Below are positions 54,175 to 63,972 of a stretch of DNA of 64,000 nt, one piece after another. Each line of letters opens with the position of its first letter. The first letter of the stretch is position 1. Made by a program: the position numbers and the translations under genes. The notes beneath the pieces were generated by a model that was not told where the DNA came from, ran no database searches, and was given only the letters and a program-made list of their open reading frames with translations. Source of the DNA: Actinokineospora spheciospongiae (GTDB lineage Bacteria > Actinomycetota > Actinomycetes > Mycobacteriales > Pseudonocardiaceae); the NCBI RefSeq assembly GCF_000564855.1, contig NZ_AYXG01000087.1, forward strand, positions 1 to 64,000. The letters run 5' to 3'.

Positions 54175-55395
54175 GTGGCGGACGCGGTTGAAACGGTGTG
54201 GCGGATGGAGTCCGCACGGCTCGTCGCCGGGCTCGTGCGGCTCGTCCGCGACGTCGGGATGGCCGAGGAGTTGGCACAGGACGCCCTGGTGGCGGCGCTG
54301 GAGCAGTGGCCGGAGACCGGGACCCCGCGCAACCCCGGCGCCTGGCTGATGGCCGTGGCCAAGCGCCGCGCCGTCGACCAGTTCCGCCGCCGGGAGACCC
54401 TGGACCGCAAGTACCTGGAGATCGCCCGCGACCTGGAGACCGAGGTCCCGGAGCCGACCGCGGGGGAGATCCGGGACGACCTGCTGCGGTTGATCTTCAC
54501 CGCCTGCCACCCGGTGCTGTCCGCCGAGGCCAGGGTGGCGCTGACGCTGAAGCTGCTCGGCGGGCTCAAGACCGAGGAGATCGCCCGCGCGTTCCTCGTC
54601 GGCGAGTCCACCGTGGCGCAGCGGCTGGTGCGGGCGAAGAAGGCGCTGGCCAAGGCCGACGTCCGGTACGAGGTGCCGTCCGGCCCGGAGCTGGCCGGGC
54701 GGCTGGCCTCGGTCCTGGAGGTCATCTACCTGATCTTCAACGAGGGCTACTCGGCCACCGCGGGCGACGACCTGATGCGCCCGGAGCTGTGCGCGGACGC
54801 CCAGCGCCTCGGCCGAGTCCTCGCCCGGCTGATGCCGCGCGAACCGGAGGTGCACGGCCTGGTCGCCCTGATGGAGATCCAGGCCTCGCGGGCGGGCGCC
54901 CGGGTCGACGCCAACGGCGAACCGGTGCTGCTGCTGGAGCAGGACCGCACCCGGTGGAACCGGCTGCTCATCGGCCTCGGCCTCGACGCCCTGGAGAAGG
55001 CGGAGCGGCTGGGGCCGCGCGGCCCGTACACCGCGCAGGCCGCGATCGCCGCCTGCCACGCCCGCGCCGCCCGCCCGGAGGACACCGACTGGGCGCGCAT
55101 CGCCGACCTGTACGCCGAGCTGGCCTCGGTGAACCCGTCGCCGGTCGTCGAGCTGAACCGGGCGGTCGCGCTGTCGATGGCGCACGGCCCGCAGGCCGGC
55201 CTGGACCTGGTGGACGCGCTGGCAGGCGAGCCCGCGCTCAGCCGCTACCACCTGCTGCCGACCGTGCGCGGCGACCTGCTGGTGAAGCTGGGCCGCCCCG
55301 CCGAGGCCCGCGCCGAGTTCGAGCGCGCCGCCGGGCTGACCCGCAACACCCGCGAGCGCGCCCTGCTCCTCGACCGGGCCGCCGCCTGCGGCTGA
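54175..55395 (+). CDS. ECF42-type RNA polymerase sigma factor with C-terminal extension
   Basis: A 406-residue extracytoplasmic-function sigma factor. Regions sigma2 (about 15-80, LVRDVGMAEELAQDALVAALEQWP, NPGAWLMAVAKRRAVDQFRR) and sigma4 (LKLLGGLKTEEIARAFLVGESTVAQRLVRAKKAL) are followed by a helical DUF6596/TPR-like extension of about 220 residues that marks ECF42. There is no anti-sigma gene; the extension is thought to replace it. GTG 54175 begins the match. It forms an operon with the DGPF gene and probably transcribes it. Confidence 0.93.
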   Translation: MADAVETVWRMESARLVAGLVRLVRDVGMAEELAQDALVAALEQWPETGTPRNPGAWLMAVAKRRAVDQFRRRETLDRKYLEIARDLETEVPEPTAGEIRDDLLRLIFTACHPVLSAEARVALTLKLLGGLKTEEIARAFLVGESTVAQRLVRAKKALAKADVRYEVPSGPELAGRLASVLEVIYLIFNEGYSATAGDDLMRPELCADAQRLGRVLARLMPREPEVHGLVALMEIQASRAGARVDANGEPVLLLEQDRTRWNRLLIGLGLDALEKAERLGPRGPYTAQAAIAACHARAARPEDTDWARIADLYAELASVNPSPVVELNRAVALSMAHGPQAGLDLVDALAGEPALSRYHLLPTVRGDLLVKLGRPAEARAEFERAAGLTRNTRERALLLDRAAACG

Positions 55396-55553
55396 CACCC
55401 GGGTTTTCCCCAGCCTGGGGATGGGCCTGTGCACAACGATGACCCGGTGGGCGGCTTGACAGCACGATCCACATCGGCCAGGGACCCTGCGCCGCGGTGG
55501 TGTCCGATTCATCTCACACCGACCCCTTCTCAGGGCGCCCACCTGCGGTTAGA

Positions 55554-55572
55554 TTAGGCAAGCCTGACCTAA
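55554..55572 (+). promoter_or_regulatory. Iron box upstream of salicylate synthase
   Basis: TTAGGCAAGCCTGACCTAA fits the iron box TTAGGTTAGGCTAACCTAA at most positions, and a second partial copy overlaps it upstream (TTAGATTAGGC from 55549). It is about 30 bases before the proposed start of the salicylate synthase gene, where IdeR/DmdR would block transcription in iron-rich cells. Confidence 0.8.
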
Positions 55573-55603
55573 GAACCGGTCGATGACGCCCTGGGAGAGC
55601 CGC

Positions 55604-56944
55604 GTGCACCGATACCACGAACTGAGGATTCCCGGCCGGTTCGAGCCCTTGGCGCTGGCCGGGCGCCTGGCCTCGTCCGGGGTGTTCGAGTCGCACGTCG
55701 TCTACGAGCGCGCGGGGGAGTTCTGGTTCGCCGGTGACCGCCTGGTCGAGGTCGTCCTCAACCGCGACGCGGTCCGCACCACGGTCGACGGCCGCACCAC
55801 CGCCCAGCCGTGGACCGGGAACTCGCTGGCCCAGGTCAAGCAGGCCCTCGCGGACGCGGGTGTGTCGCGCTGGCGGGCCTTCGGCTGGGCGGGCTTCGAA
55901 CTCGCCTACGCCATCGCGGGCAGACCGGACCTGGTCGCCGACCAGCCCCTGCTGCACCTGGCGGTCCCGCGCACCGAGATCCGCCTCGGCGCCGACGAGG
56001 TCGTGGTCCGCACCGTCGACGTGCCCCGCCTCGCCGAGATCACCGACCTGCTCGGCACCCCCGCCGCCCCGGCCGAGGTCGAGGCCACCCCGGTCGAGAT
56101 CACCGCCGATGAAGGTCGGATCGCCTACCAGCACGCCGTCGCCGCCGCGGTCGCCGACATCCGCGCGGGCCAGCTCAACAAGGTCATCCTCTCCCGCGCG
56201 GTCGACGTCCCCTTCGAGGTGGACCTGGTGTCGACGTACGTGCTGGGCCGCACCCGCAACACCCCCGCCCGCTCGTTCCTGCTCGACCTCGGCGGCTGGC
56301 GGGCCGCCGGGTTCAGCCCCGAGACGGTCACCGAGGTCGCCGCCGACGGCGAGGTCAGCACCCAGCCGCTGGCGGGCACCCGCGCCCTGGACGGCGACGA
56401 GACGACGAACCTCGACCGCAGGCTGGACCTGCTGTCGGACCCCAAGGAGGTCTACGAGCACGCGGCGTCGGTCAAGCTGGCCTGCGAGGAACTGGAAGAC
56501 CTGTGCGAGCCGGGGTCGGTGACGGTCAAGGAGTTCATGGCCGTCAAGGAGCGCGGCAGCGTGCAGCACCTGGGTTCCCGGGTCAACGGCCGACTCGCCA
56601 CCGGCCAGGACGCCTTCTCCGCGCTGGCCGCCCTGTTCCCGGCGGTCACCGCCTCGGGCATCCCCAAGCTCCCCGCCTACGACCGCATCGCCCGGATGGA
56701 GGACCGCCGCCGCGACCTCTACGCGGGCGCCGTCCTGATGACCGACTGCGACGGCGCCCTGGACGCGGCGCTGGTGCTGCGCGCCATCTACCAGCGGGAC
56801 GGCCGCACCTGGCTGCGCGCGGGCGCGGGCATCGTCGCCGACTCCACCCCCGAGCGCGAGTACGAGGAGACCTGCGAGAAGTTGGGCAGCGTCGCCCCGC
56901 ACGTGGTCCGCGCGGTCCGCGAACTGGTCGAAATCTCCGCCTGA
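55604..56944 (+). CDS. Salicylate synthase (MbtI/Irp9-like)
   Basis: A 446-residue chorismate-utilising enzyme. It converts chorismate to salicylate through isochorismate. Motifs typical of MbtI occur in order: QLNKVILSRAV, TQPLAGTRAL, KERGSVQHLGSRV, FPAVTASGIPK and LRAGAGIVADSTPEREYEETCEK. Salicylate caps siderophores. GTG 55604 was selected because GGGAGAG lies four to six bases before it; ATG 55583 is possible but would sit almost on the iron box. It converges on the AMP-ligase gene with a strong shared terminator. Confidence 0.88.
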   Translation: MHRYHELRIPGRFEPLALAGRLASSGVFESHVVYERAGEFWFAGDRLVEVVLNRDAVRTTVDGRTTAQPWTGNSLAQVKQALADAGVSRWRAFGWAGFELAYAIAGRPDLVADQPLLHLAVPRTEIRLGADEVVVRTVDVPRLAEITDLLGTPAAPAEVEATPVEITADEGRIAYQHAVAAAVADIRAGQLNKVILSRAVDVPFEVDLVSTYVLGRTRNTPARSFLLDLGGWRAAGFSPETVTEVAADGEVSTQPLAGTRALDGDETTNLDRRLDLLSDPKEVYEHAASVKLACEELEDLCEPGSVTVKEFMAVKERGSVQHLGSRVNGRLATGQDAFSALAALFPAVTASGIPKLPAYDRIARMEDRRRDLYAGAVLMTDCDGALDAALVLRAIYQRDGRTWLRAGAGIVADSTPEREYEETCEKLGSVAPHVVRAVRELVEISA

Positions 56945-56950
56945 GAACAA

Positions 56951-56992
56951 GGAAAAGCCCCGGCCCGGGAGAACCCGGGCCGGGGCTTTTCC
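56951..56992. terminator. Bidirectional terminator between siderophore genes
   Basis: A perfect 19-bp stem (GGAAAAGCCCCGGCCCGGG and complement) around AGAA ends with CTTTTCC on the plus strand and has the same T-run on the minus strand. It separates the convergent salicylate synthase and AMP-ligase genes. Confidence 0.95.
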
Positions 56993-56997
56993 GCATC

Positions 56998-58548
56998 TCA
57001 CAGCCGGGCGGCCAGCTCCTTCTTGCTGACCTTGCCCACCGCCGTGTAGGGGAACTCCGGCAGCACCTCCAGCCGGTCGGGCAGCTTGTAGTCCGCCACC
57101 CCGCGCTCGCGCAGGAACGCCGCGATCCCGGCCAGCGTCGGCGCTTCACCCCGGGCCAGCACGAACGCGCAGGTGCGCTCGCCGAGCATGTCGTCCGGCA
57201 CCCCGACCAGGGCCGCGTCGTGGACCAGCGGGTGGGCCAGCAGGTGGTTCTCCACCTCCTCGGCGGACACCTTCTCCCCGCCGCGGTTGATCACGTCCTT
57301 GACCCGGCCGTCGACGACCAGGTGGCCGCTGGGCAGCTCCCGCACCAGGTCGCCGGTCAGGTAGAAGCCGTCCGCGGTGAACGCGCGGGCGTTGTGCTCC
57401 TCGGCGCGGTAGTAGCCGCGCAGGGTGTACGGCCCGCGGGTCAGCAACTGTCCCAGCTCACCGGGGGCGACCGCGTCACCGTCCTCGTCGACGACGCGGA
57501 TCTCGTCGTCGGCCGACAGCGGCCTGCCCTGGGAGGTGACCACCAGCTCCAGCGGGTCGTCGAGGCGGGTGAAGCAGAGCAGCCCCTCCGCCATGCCGAA
57601 CACCTGCTGCAACGCGCACCCCAGCGCCGGGGTGACCCGCCGGGCCGCCTCCTCCTTGAGCTTCGCCCCGCCGACCTGCAACAGCGCCAGGCTGGACAGG
57701 TCGCGCCCGGCGAACTTCACGGCCTCCATCCACAGCAGCGCCAGCGACGGAACCAGCGCGGTCACCGTCACCCGCTCCCGCTCGATCAGCGGGAACGCGT
57801 CCGGCGGCGACGGCGACGGGGCCAGCACGACCGTCCCGCCGACCGACAGCACCCCGAGCACCCCGGGGCAGGCCAGCGCGAAGTTGTGCGCCACCGGCAG
57901 CGCCGCCAGGTACACCGTCGAGGAGTCCAGCCCGGCGACCTCGGCGCTGGCCCGCAGGTTGTAGGCGTAGTCGTCGTGCGTGCGCGGGATCAGCTTCGGC
58001 AGCCCGGTGGTCCCGCCAGAGAGCAGGAACAGCGCCACCGAGGACGGTTCCGGCACCGGGAGTTCGACCGGCTCGGCGTCCACAGAGGACAAAGCGGTGT
58101 GGTTGCCAGGATCGCCCGACACCAGCACCCGGGGCACCCCGGGCATGGACGCGGCCAGCTCCCGGTAGTCGAACCCCGCGTGCCGGTCGGGGATCACGTA
58201 GGCGACCGCCGAGCTGTGCGCCAGCAGGTACTCGATCTCGCTGCGCCGGTGCGCGGGCAGCGCGTACACCGGCCGCGCGCCCAACCGGAACAGCGCGAAC
58301 GACAGCACCACGAAGTCCACGCTGTTCGGCAGGTGCACGACCACGTTGTCCCCGGCCGAGATCCCCAGCGCGGCCAACCCGGCGGCGAGCCGCGACGCGC
58401 GCGCGTCCAGCTCGCCGTAGGTCACCCGCTCGGACCCCGACACCAGGGCGACGTCGGACGGCGCACCGCCGAGCAGCGTGCCCAGGCGGGCGCCCGTCCA
58501 GTGGCCGCGTTCCCGGTAGCGGGCCGCGAACGCGTCAGGAAACGACAT
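56998..58548 (-). CDS. Salicyl/2,3-dihydroxybenzoyl-AMP ligase
   Basis: A 516-residue stand-alone adenylation enzyme of the DhbE/EntE/MbtA type, activating an aryl acid as its adenylate for loading on an aryl carrier protein. Core motifs include [30 protein letters not shown] with the aryl-acid Asn, [28 protein letters not shown] and [20 protein letters not shown]. Next to a salicylate synthase the likely substrate is salicylate. ATG 58548 overlaps the upstream receptor gene by 14 bases, so it is part of the import operon. Confidence 0.92.
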   Translation of the reverse strand: MSFPDAFAARYRERGHWTGARLGTLLGGAPSDVALVSGSERVTYGELDARASRLAAGLAALGISAGDNVVVHLPNSVDFVVLSFALFRLGARPVYALPAHRRSEIEYLLAHSSAVAYVIPDRHAGFDYRELAASMPGVPRVLVSGDPGNHTALSSVDAEPVELPVPEPSSVALFLLSGGTTGLPKLIPRTHDDYAYNLRASAEVAGLDSSTVYLAALPVAHNFALACPGVLGVLSVGGTVVLAPSPSPPDAFPLIERERVTVTALVPSLALLWMEAVKFAGRDLSSLALLQVGGAKLKEEAARRVTPALGCALQQVFGMAEGLLCFTRLDDPLELVVTSQGRPLSADDEIRVVDEDGDAVAPGELGQLLTRGPYTLRGYYRAEEHNARAFTADGFYLTGDLVRELPSGHLVVDGRVKDVINRGGEKVSAEEVENHLLAHPLVHDAALVGVPDDMLGERTCAFVLARGEAPTLAGIAAFLRERGVADYKLPDRLEVLPEFPYTAVGKVSKKELAARL

Positions 58549-59578
58549 CCGCGCGTGCCTTCTCGATGACCCCGGTCAGCTCGCGGATCACCGGCGCCAG
58601 CTTCTGGTACGACATGGGCGTCTCCGCGTGCCACAGGCCCAACTGCTTGGCCTGCACCGCCGGGAGCTGCGCCCAGGTCGGGATCTTCGCCAGCTCGTCC
58701 TGCGACAGGGTGAACTGGCGGGCGTCGGTGAGGATCAGGTCGGCCGGGTAGGTGGAGGCGCGCTCCCAGCTCAGCTCGTCCCAGGTGGGCTGCTCGCCCG
58801 CGGTGGGGGCGACGATGTCGACGCCCTGCTCGGTGAAGTACTTGAGGTCGCTGAAGAAGCTCGGCTTGCCCACCAGCAGCGCGTCCTGGGTGCCCTGCAC
58901 GACCTCCACCTTGAGGCCCGGCTTCGCCGCGGCGGCGGCCTTGAGCGCGGCCCCCGCGTCCTCGAAGTCCTTCTTCGCCTTGGCCAGCTCGGCGGAGTTG
59001 AGGTCGGCGCCCAGGGACTCGGCGAGCTTGGCGAACTTGGCGATGCCCTCGGCCGCGGACACCCCGCCGAGCTGGATGGCGACCATCGGCGCCTTCTCCT
59101 CGATGGCGGCCTGCGACTCCTCCGGGATGTACCAGAGCGACTCGCCGTACATGATCGTCACCAGCAGCTCGGGGCGCTGCTCGGTGTACTTCTCCAGGTT
59201 GAACTCGCCGAACTCGGTGCCGACGCTGACCACGCCCGGGTCCACGTCCCCGGCCTGCGGGTCGGCCTTGCCGTCCTCCAGCTTCTGCGGGCCGAAGACG
59301 GCGGTCGGCTTGATGCCGAAGTCCACCAGGGTCGCGGCGGCGTTGACCTGCATGACGATCCTGGTCGGCCGCTGCGGCAGCGACACCGTCTTGCCCCGGT
59401 CGTCGGTGAACGTCCACGGACCCGAGGGGGCGGCGGCGGTGCTGCTGCCGTCCGCCGAGGCGCCCGGCCCGGAGTCGCCGCAGGCCGCGAGCAGGCCGAG
59501 GGCGAGCGCGCCCGCGGTCAGGCCGAGGAACCGGCGGCGGGTCGGCACGCGCGAGCGGCCGGAGGTGAAGGTCGTCAT
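58535..59578 (-). CDS. Siderophore ABC transporter substrate-binding lipoprotein
   Basis: A 347-residue FecB/FepB-like receptor. Its N-terminus combines a twin-arginine-type start (TRRRFLGL) with the lipobox LLAAC, so the protein is lipid-anchored outside the membrane. A TroA-like fold follows ([45 protein letters not shown]). It should bind the ferric siderophore. It is encoded downstream of the ATPase and permeases and overlaps the AMP-ligase start. Confidence 0.9.
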   Translation of the reverse strand: MTTFTSGRSRVPTRRRFLGLTAGALALGLLAACGDSGPGASADGSSTAAAPSGPWTFTDDRGKTVSLPQRPTRIVMQVNAAATLVDFGIKPTAVFGPQKLEDGKADPQAGDVDPGVVSVGTEFGEFNLEKYTEQRPELLVTIMYGESLWYIPEESQAAIEEKAPMVAIQLGGVSAAEGIAKFAKLAESLGADLNSAELAKAKKDFEDAGAALKAAAAAKPGLKVEVVQGTQDALLVGKPSFFSDLKYFTEQGVDIVAPTAGEQPTWDELSWERASTYPADLILTDARQFTLSQDELAKIPTWAQLPAVQAKQLGLWHAETPMSYQKLAPVIRELTGVIEKARADVVS

Positions 59579-59624
59579 TGTTCTGCTCTCTCGGGGATTC
59601 TTCGGGGAGTGGTGGCTCTCGGGA

Positions 59625-60557
59625 TCAGTGCGGGAGGTTCGCGGGGGTGGTGCGGTCCGTGGGAACAGCGCGATCCGCCGGATCGGCGCAGCGGTGCCTG
59701 CCGAAGGGGACGATGAGCGGGGTGCCCGACAGCGGGTCGGGGATGACCTCGCAGCGCAGGCCGAACACGTCCTCGACCAGCTCGGCGGTGACCACCCGGA
59801 GCGGGTCGCCCTCGGCCACCACCCGGCCGGACTTCATCGCCACCACGTGGTCGGCGTACCGGCAGGCCTGGTTGAGGTCGTGCAGGACCATGACCACGGT
59901 CCGGTCGCCCGCGTGGTTGAGGTCGGCGATCAGGTCCAGCACGTCGATCTGGTGCGCCAGGTCGAGGTAGGTGGTCGGCTCGTCGAGCAGCAGGTACGGG
60001 GTGTCCTGGGCCAGGGCCATGGCGATCCAGGCGCGCTGCCGCTGCCCGCCGGACAGCTCGTCCACCGGCCGCTCGGCCAGGTCGGCCAGGTCGGTGGCGG
60101 CCAGCGCCAGGTTCACCGCGTCGCCGTCCTCCGGGGACCACTGCCGCCACCAGGTCTGGTGCGGGCTGCGACCACGGGTCACCAGTTCGCGCACGGTCAT
60201 GCCCTCCGGCGCGGTCGGCGACTGCGGGAGGATGCCCAGCTTGCGAGCCAGGTCGCGGGTGCGCATCCGGTGGATGGACTCGCCGTCGAGGTGCACCGCG
60301 CCGCCGTCGGGGGTCAGCAGCCGCGACATCCCGCGCAGCAGCGTCGACTTGCCGCACGCGTTCGCGCCGACGACCACGGTCACCTTGCCCGGCGGGATCA
60401 CCAGGTCGACCCCGTCGATCACGGTCCGCTTCTCGTAGGCCAACCGCAGCCCCTCGGCGCGCAGCCCAGCCCCGACCGGCGCCCCGTTGCCCAGCGCGGT
60501 GTTGTCCAGCGCCGTGTTGCCCAGCGCCGTGTTGCCCGACCCGGTGTTGTCCGTCAT
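59625..60557 (-). CDS. Siderophore ABC transporter ATP-binding protein
   Basis: A 310-residue FepC-like ATPase. Walker [18 protein letters not shown] signature, [11 protein letters not shown] Walker B and [13 protein letters not shown] switch are intact; the Walker A has ANACG instead of the commoner PNGSG. Residues 4-23 are a pentapeptide repeat ([20 protein letters not shown]) encoded by a 15-bp tandem repeat and absent from usual FepC proteins. ATG 60557 overlaps the permease stop by four bases. Confidence 0.93.
   Translation of the reverse strand: MTDNTGSGNTALGNTALDNTALGNGAPVGAGLRAEGLRLAYEKRTVIDGVDLVIPPGKVTVVVGANACGKSTLLRGMSRLLTPDGGAVHLDGESIHRMRTRDLARKLGILPQSPTAPEGMTVRELVTRGRSPHQTWWRQWSPEDGDAVNLALAATDLADLAERPVDELSGGQRQRAWIAMALAQDTPYLLLDEPTTYLDLAHQIDVLDLIADLNHAGDRTVVMVLHDLNQACRYADHVVAMKSGRVVAEGDPLRVVTAELVEDVFGLRCEVIPDPLSGTPLIVPFGRHRCADPADRAVPTDRTTPANLPH
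60486..60545. repeat. 15-bp in-frame tandem repeat in the ATPase gene
   Basis: Four units of 15 bp, two of them GTTGCCCAGCGCGGT and GTTGTCCAGCGCCGT on the plus strand, lie end to end. They encode Asn-Thr-Ala-Leu-Gly/Asp pentapeptides near the start of the ATPase. Units differ by one to five bases, and the repeat keeps the reading frame, so copy number could vary without breaking the gene. Confidence 0.9.
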
Positions 60558-61603
60558 GCCCCACTCCCCAGTCGCTTCGCCCGGCTCAGCAGCCAGAGCA
60601 GGTACGGCGCCCCGATCGCCCCGGTGACCACACCCACCGGCAGCCCGAACGGCCGCGCCAGCAGGTCGCCCGCCAGCACCACCAGCGCCCCGGTCAGCGC
60701 CGACACCACCAGCGGCGGCGTCGGTCTGCGCGCCAACCGCAGCCCGATCTGCGGCGACACCAGCGACACGAACGCCACCGGCCCGGCCGCCGCCGTGGCG
60801 AACGCGACCAGCCCGACCCCGGCGAGCATCAGCGCCAGCCGCGCCTTCTGCACCGGCACCCCCAGCCCGCGCGCCGTGTCGTCGCCCAGCATCAGCCCGG
60901 ACAGCCACCGCGACATCAGCAGCACGACCGGCACCAGCACCAGCACAGCTCCCGCCAGCGGCCCGACGTGCTTCCACTCCCGCAGGTTCAGCGACCCGGT
61001 CAGCCACAGCACCGCGCGCTGCGCCTGGAACACGTCCGCCCGTTGCAGCAGGTACGAGGTGAGGCTGGTGAACAGCGCAGACACCCCGATGCCCACCAGC
61101 ACGATCCGGTAGCCGGTCGTCCCGCGCCGCCAGGCCAGCAGGTAGATCGCCGTGGCACTGGCCAGCGCCCCGAGCAGCGCGGTGGTCGAGGTCCCCAGCG
61201 ACGCCCCGAACCCGAACACGATCCCGGCGACGGCGGCGGTGTTGGCGCCCTCCGCCACCCCGATCACGTCCGGGCTCGCCAGCGCGTTGCGCGCCAGCGT
61301 CTGGAACACCGCCCCGGCCAACCCGAACGCCGACCCCACCAGCAGCCCGACGAGCACCCGGGGCAGCCGCAGGTCGTAGACGATGTCGACGGTCGTCGGG
61401 TCGCCGTACCAGAACAGCGCCCGCATCGCGTCGACCGCGGTCACCGGGTAGTCGCCGAAGGTCAACCCGAGGCAGAAGCACAGGAAGACCAGCACCGCCA
61501 GCACCACCGCCACCCAGAACGGCCGGGCCCGCAGCACCCCGGAGGGCCCCCGGTCGCCGACCCGGAAGGTGGTCTGCCCGTCCACGCGCGCAAGGGTGAT
61601 CAT
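60554..61603 (-). CDS. Siderophore ABC transporter permease (FecD-like)
   Basis: A 349-residue FecCD-family permease with about nine hydrophobic segments, including [38 protein letters not shown] and [18 protein letters not shown]. It forms the channel with the neighbouring permease. ATG 61603 shares one base with the upstream stop codon (TGATG), showing tight coupling. The longer open frame upstream belongs to the other permease in another frame. Confidence 0.92.
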   Translation of the reverse strand: MITLARVDGQTTFRVGDRGPSGVLRARPFWVAVVLAVLVFLCFCLGLTFGDYPVTAVDAMRALFWYGDPTTVDIVYDLRLPRVLVGLLVGSAFGLAGAVFQTLARNALASPDVIGVAEGANTAAVAGIVFGFGASLGTSTTALLGALASATAIYLLAWRRGTTGYRIVLVGIGVSALFTSLTSYLLQRADVFQAQRAVLWLTGSLNLREWKHVGPLAGAVLVLVPVVLLMSRWLSGLMLGDDTARGLGVPVQKARLALMLAGVGLVAFATAAAGPVAFVSLVSPQIGLRLARRPTPPLVVSALTGALVVLAGDLLARPFGLPVGVVTGAIGAPYLLWLLSRAKRLGSGA

Positions 61604-62622
61604 CACAGCTCCGGCAACTTGCGCCTGCGGACCAGGGCGATGAAGAACGGTGCCCCGAGGAACGCCACCACGATCCCGACGTGGATCTCCCGCTGCTCGG
61701 CGACGACCCGGCCGAGGATGTCCGCCCCCAGCAGCAGCACCGGCGCCAGCACGGCGGAGTAGGCGAGCACCCACCGCTGGTCCGGTCCGGTGATCGCCCG
61801 CGCGATGTGCGGCACCACCAGCCCGATGAACGCGATCGGCCCGCACACCGCCGTCGCCCCACCGGCCAGCAGCGTGATCGCCACCGCCCCCCGGATGCGC
61901 ACCCCGGTCACGTTCTGCCCGAGCGACTTCGCCACGTCGTCCCCCAGCGCCAGCATGTTCAACCCCGGCGCCGTCAGCAGCGCCAGCACCAACCCGAGCA
62001 CCAGGAACGGCAGGACCTGGAGCAGCACGGAGGAGTCGGGCACGTTCAGCGACCCGACCGCCCAGAACCGGTACTGGTCCAGCGTGGAGGAGTCCAGCAG
62101 CAGCAACGAGCTGATGATCGACTGCAACAGCGCCGACACCGCCGCCCCCGCCAGCGCCAACCGGGCCGGGTGCGGCCCGCCCAGCAGGTACACCACGACG
62201 GTCGCGGCCAGCGCCCCGGCGAAGGCGAACCAGATGTAGCCGAACAGGGCGGTCACCCCGAACACGCTGGTCGTCAGCACCACGCCCAGCGCCGCCCCCG
62301 CACCGACACCGAGCAGGCCCGGGTCGGCGAGCGGGTTGCGGGTCAGCCCCTGCATGAGCGCCCCCGCGATCCCCAGCGACACCCCCACCGCCACCCCGAA
62401 CAACGTCCGGGACAACCGCATGCCGTTGACGATCGCCGCGTCCTCGCCTGCGGCCGGGTCATCGCCCAGCAGCCGCAACACCTCCGGCAGCGGGATGTAC
62501 TTGCTGCCGACCATGATCGACAGCACCGAGACCGCGAGCAGCCCGGCAACGGCGACCAGCAGCCAGCGGACCCGGTGGGCCGCGCGGCGGGGCGCCTGGA
62601 CAGGCGGGCTTGGGGCGAGCAC
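61603..62622 (-). CDS. Siderophore ABC transporter permease (FecC-like)
   Basis: A 339-residue FecCD-family permease ([55 protein letters not shown]). It is the first gene of the import operon permease–permease–ATPase–receptor–AMP ligase. GTG 62622 has no ribosome site but has TATCCT six bases before it, so the mRNA is probably leaderless, and the iron box at 62626-62644 overlaps that promoter. Confidence 0.9.
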   Translation of the reverse strand: MLAPSPPVQAPRRAAHRVRWLLVAVAGLLAVSVLSIMVGSKYIPLPEVLRLLGDDPAAGEDAAIVNGMRLSRTLFGVAVGVSLGIAGALMQGLTRNPLADPGLLGVGAGAALGVVLTTSVFGVTALFGYIWFAFAGALAATVVVYLLGGPHPARLALAGAAVSALLQSIISSLLLLDSSTLDQYRFWAVGSLNVPDSSVLLQVLPFLVLGLVLALLTAPGLNMLALGDDVAKSLGQNVTGVRIRGAVAITLLAGGATAVCGPIAFIGLVVPHIARAITGPDQRWVLAYSAVLAPVLLLGADILGRVVAEQREIHVGIVVAFLGAPFFIALVRRRKLPEL

Positions 62623-62625
62623 GGA

Positions 62626-62644
62626 GTGAGGATAGCCTAACGAA
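62626..62644. promoter_or_regulatory. Iron box over the siderophore transporter promoter
   Basis: On the minus strand TTCGTTAGGCTATCCTCAC keeps the core GTTAGGCTAWCCT of the iron box. It overlaps TATCCT, the probable -10 of the leaderless permease gene, and stands 43 bases before the divergent formyltransferase start. A single site could control both directions. Confidence 0.75.
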
Positions 62645-62686
62645 GGGCAGGCTTACTTCAATGTGGACAACGGTGGAGGAGGACCC

Positions 62687-63634
62687 ATGCGGGTCGTCAT
62701 GTTCGGCTTCCAGACCTGGGGACACCGCACCCTGCAAGCGCTCATCGAATCCGAACACGAAGTGGTCACGGTTGTCACCCACCCACAGGGCGGCGGGGTC
62801 TACGAGCAGGTCTGGAGCGACTCCGTGGAGGAGCTGGCGAAGGAGAACGGCATCCCCGTCATCCTCCGCGAACGCCCCGACGACCAGGAACTGCTCGACG
62901 AGCTGCGCGCGCTCGACGCGGACGTGTTCGTCGCCGCCAACTGGCGCACCTGGATCTCCCCGGAGGTCTTCGAGCTGCCCAGGCTCGGCACCCTCAACAT
63001 CCACGACTCCCTGCTCCCGGCGTACGCGGGCTTCTCGGCGATGATCTGGGCCCTGATCAACGACGAACGGGAAGTCGGCGTCACCGCCCACCTGATGGAC
63101 GCCACCCTCGACGCGGGCGACATCGTCCTGCAACGCGCCTTCCCCGTCGGCCCCCGCGACACCGCGGGCGACCTGGTCGCCAAGTCGATGGACATCTTCG
63201 GCCCCATCACCGTCGACGGCCTCGCCCTGATCGCCTCCGGCCGCGGGGACTTCCAGAAGCAGGACCGCACCAAGGCCAGCTTCTTCCACAAGCGCGCCAA
63301 CGAAGACCTCCGCATCGACTGGACCTGGAGCGCGGAGGAACTGGACCGGTTGGTGCGCGCCCAGTCGACCCCGTACCCCAGCGCCTTCTGCTACCACCGG
63401 GGCAAGCGCCTGGAAATCATCACCGCCGAGGTCTCCCGCGAGGTCTACGGCGGAACCCCCGGCCGCATCTTCTACCGCGAGGGCGACGGGGTGGCGATCG
63501 TCGCGGGCGCGGAGGCCCGGCGCGGCAAGAGCAAGGGCCTGCTGGTGAAGACCGTGCGCACGGCCGATGGTGAAGTGCAGAGCGCGGAGAAGTACTTCAC
63601 GCACATGGGCGGATACCTCACGTCCCGCCCGTAG
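62687..63634 (+). CDS. Formyltransferase (methionyl-tRNA formyltransferase-like)
   Basis: A 315-residue enzyme with the formyl-transferase fold: MRVVMFGFQTWGHRTL (nucleotide-like beta start), the catalytic Asn-His segment LNIHDSLLPAYAG, HLMDATLDAGDIV, then a C-terminal Fmt-like domain. Next to siderophore genes it more likely formylates N-hydroxyornithine than tRNA, as in coelichelin and amychelin-type siderophores. ATG 62687 follows GGAGGAGG closely. It is divergent from the iron-box-controlled transporter. Confidence 0.85.
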   Translation: MRVVMFGFQTWGHRTLQALIESEHEVVTVVTHPQGGGVYEQVWSDSVEELAKENGIPVILRERPDDQELLDELRALDADVFVAANWRTWISPEVFELPRLGTLNIHDSLLPAYAGFSAMIWALINDEREVGVTAHLMDATLDAGDIVLQRAFPVGPRDTAGDLVAKSMDIFGPITVDGLALIASGRGDFQKQDRTKASFFHKRANEDLRIDWTWSAEELDRLVRAQSTPYPSAFCYHRGKRLEIITAEVSREVYGGTPGRIFYREGDGVAIVAGAEARRGKSKGLLVKTVRTADGEVQSAEKYFTHMGGYLTSRP

Positions 63635-63674
63635 CAGTCGGCCCACCGCCCGGCACGCTCCCCGCGTGCCGGGC

Positions 63675-63890
63675 TCAGTCGTCGTCGTCATCCGGTCGCC
63701 GCCGCTCGGCCTCCTGGCAGGCGGCGGTGGCGGTGGCCACCAGCCTGCGGAGACTGTTGGTGGACATGGACAATTCGATGGTGGAATGGCTGCCGAAGCA
63801 CAACTCCACCATGTCCGAGCGGACGACGTAGGTGATCGGGCAGTCGTCCGCCACCGTGGCCCAAGACCCGCCCTGTACTTCCATTTGCAT
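63675..63890 (-). CDS. Small acidic-tailed protein, unknown
   Basis: A 71-residue protein with two central cysteines and an acidic end (PDDDDD). It was not recognised. It lacks a signal peptide and membrane helix. Start ATG 63890 has AGGAGG six bases before it, which is the best site in the area. Similar short proteins in actinobacteria often sit next to XRE-type regulators, but none is visible before the window ends. An inverted repeat is present upstream. Confidence 0.7.
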   Translation of the reverse strand: MQMEVQGGSWATVADDCPITYVVRSDMVELCFGSHSTIELSMSTNSLRRLVATATAACQEAERRRPDDDDD

Positions 63891-63924
63891 GCGCTTCCTC
63901 CTCTGCTGTATCCAGATTCCCTGA

Positions 63925-63972
63925 CGTTTCACCGCGGGACAACGCCGTGACGCGGTCGCAACAGGTGAAACG
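63925..63972. promoter_or_regulatory. Inverted repeat in the small gene's promoter
   Basis: CGTTTCACC (63925-63933) and its exact complement GGTGAAACG (63964-63972) are 30 bp apart, roughly 35 to 80 bases before the start of the small gene. They could be paired operator half-sites. The adjacent gene is beyond the window. Confidence 0.4.
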
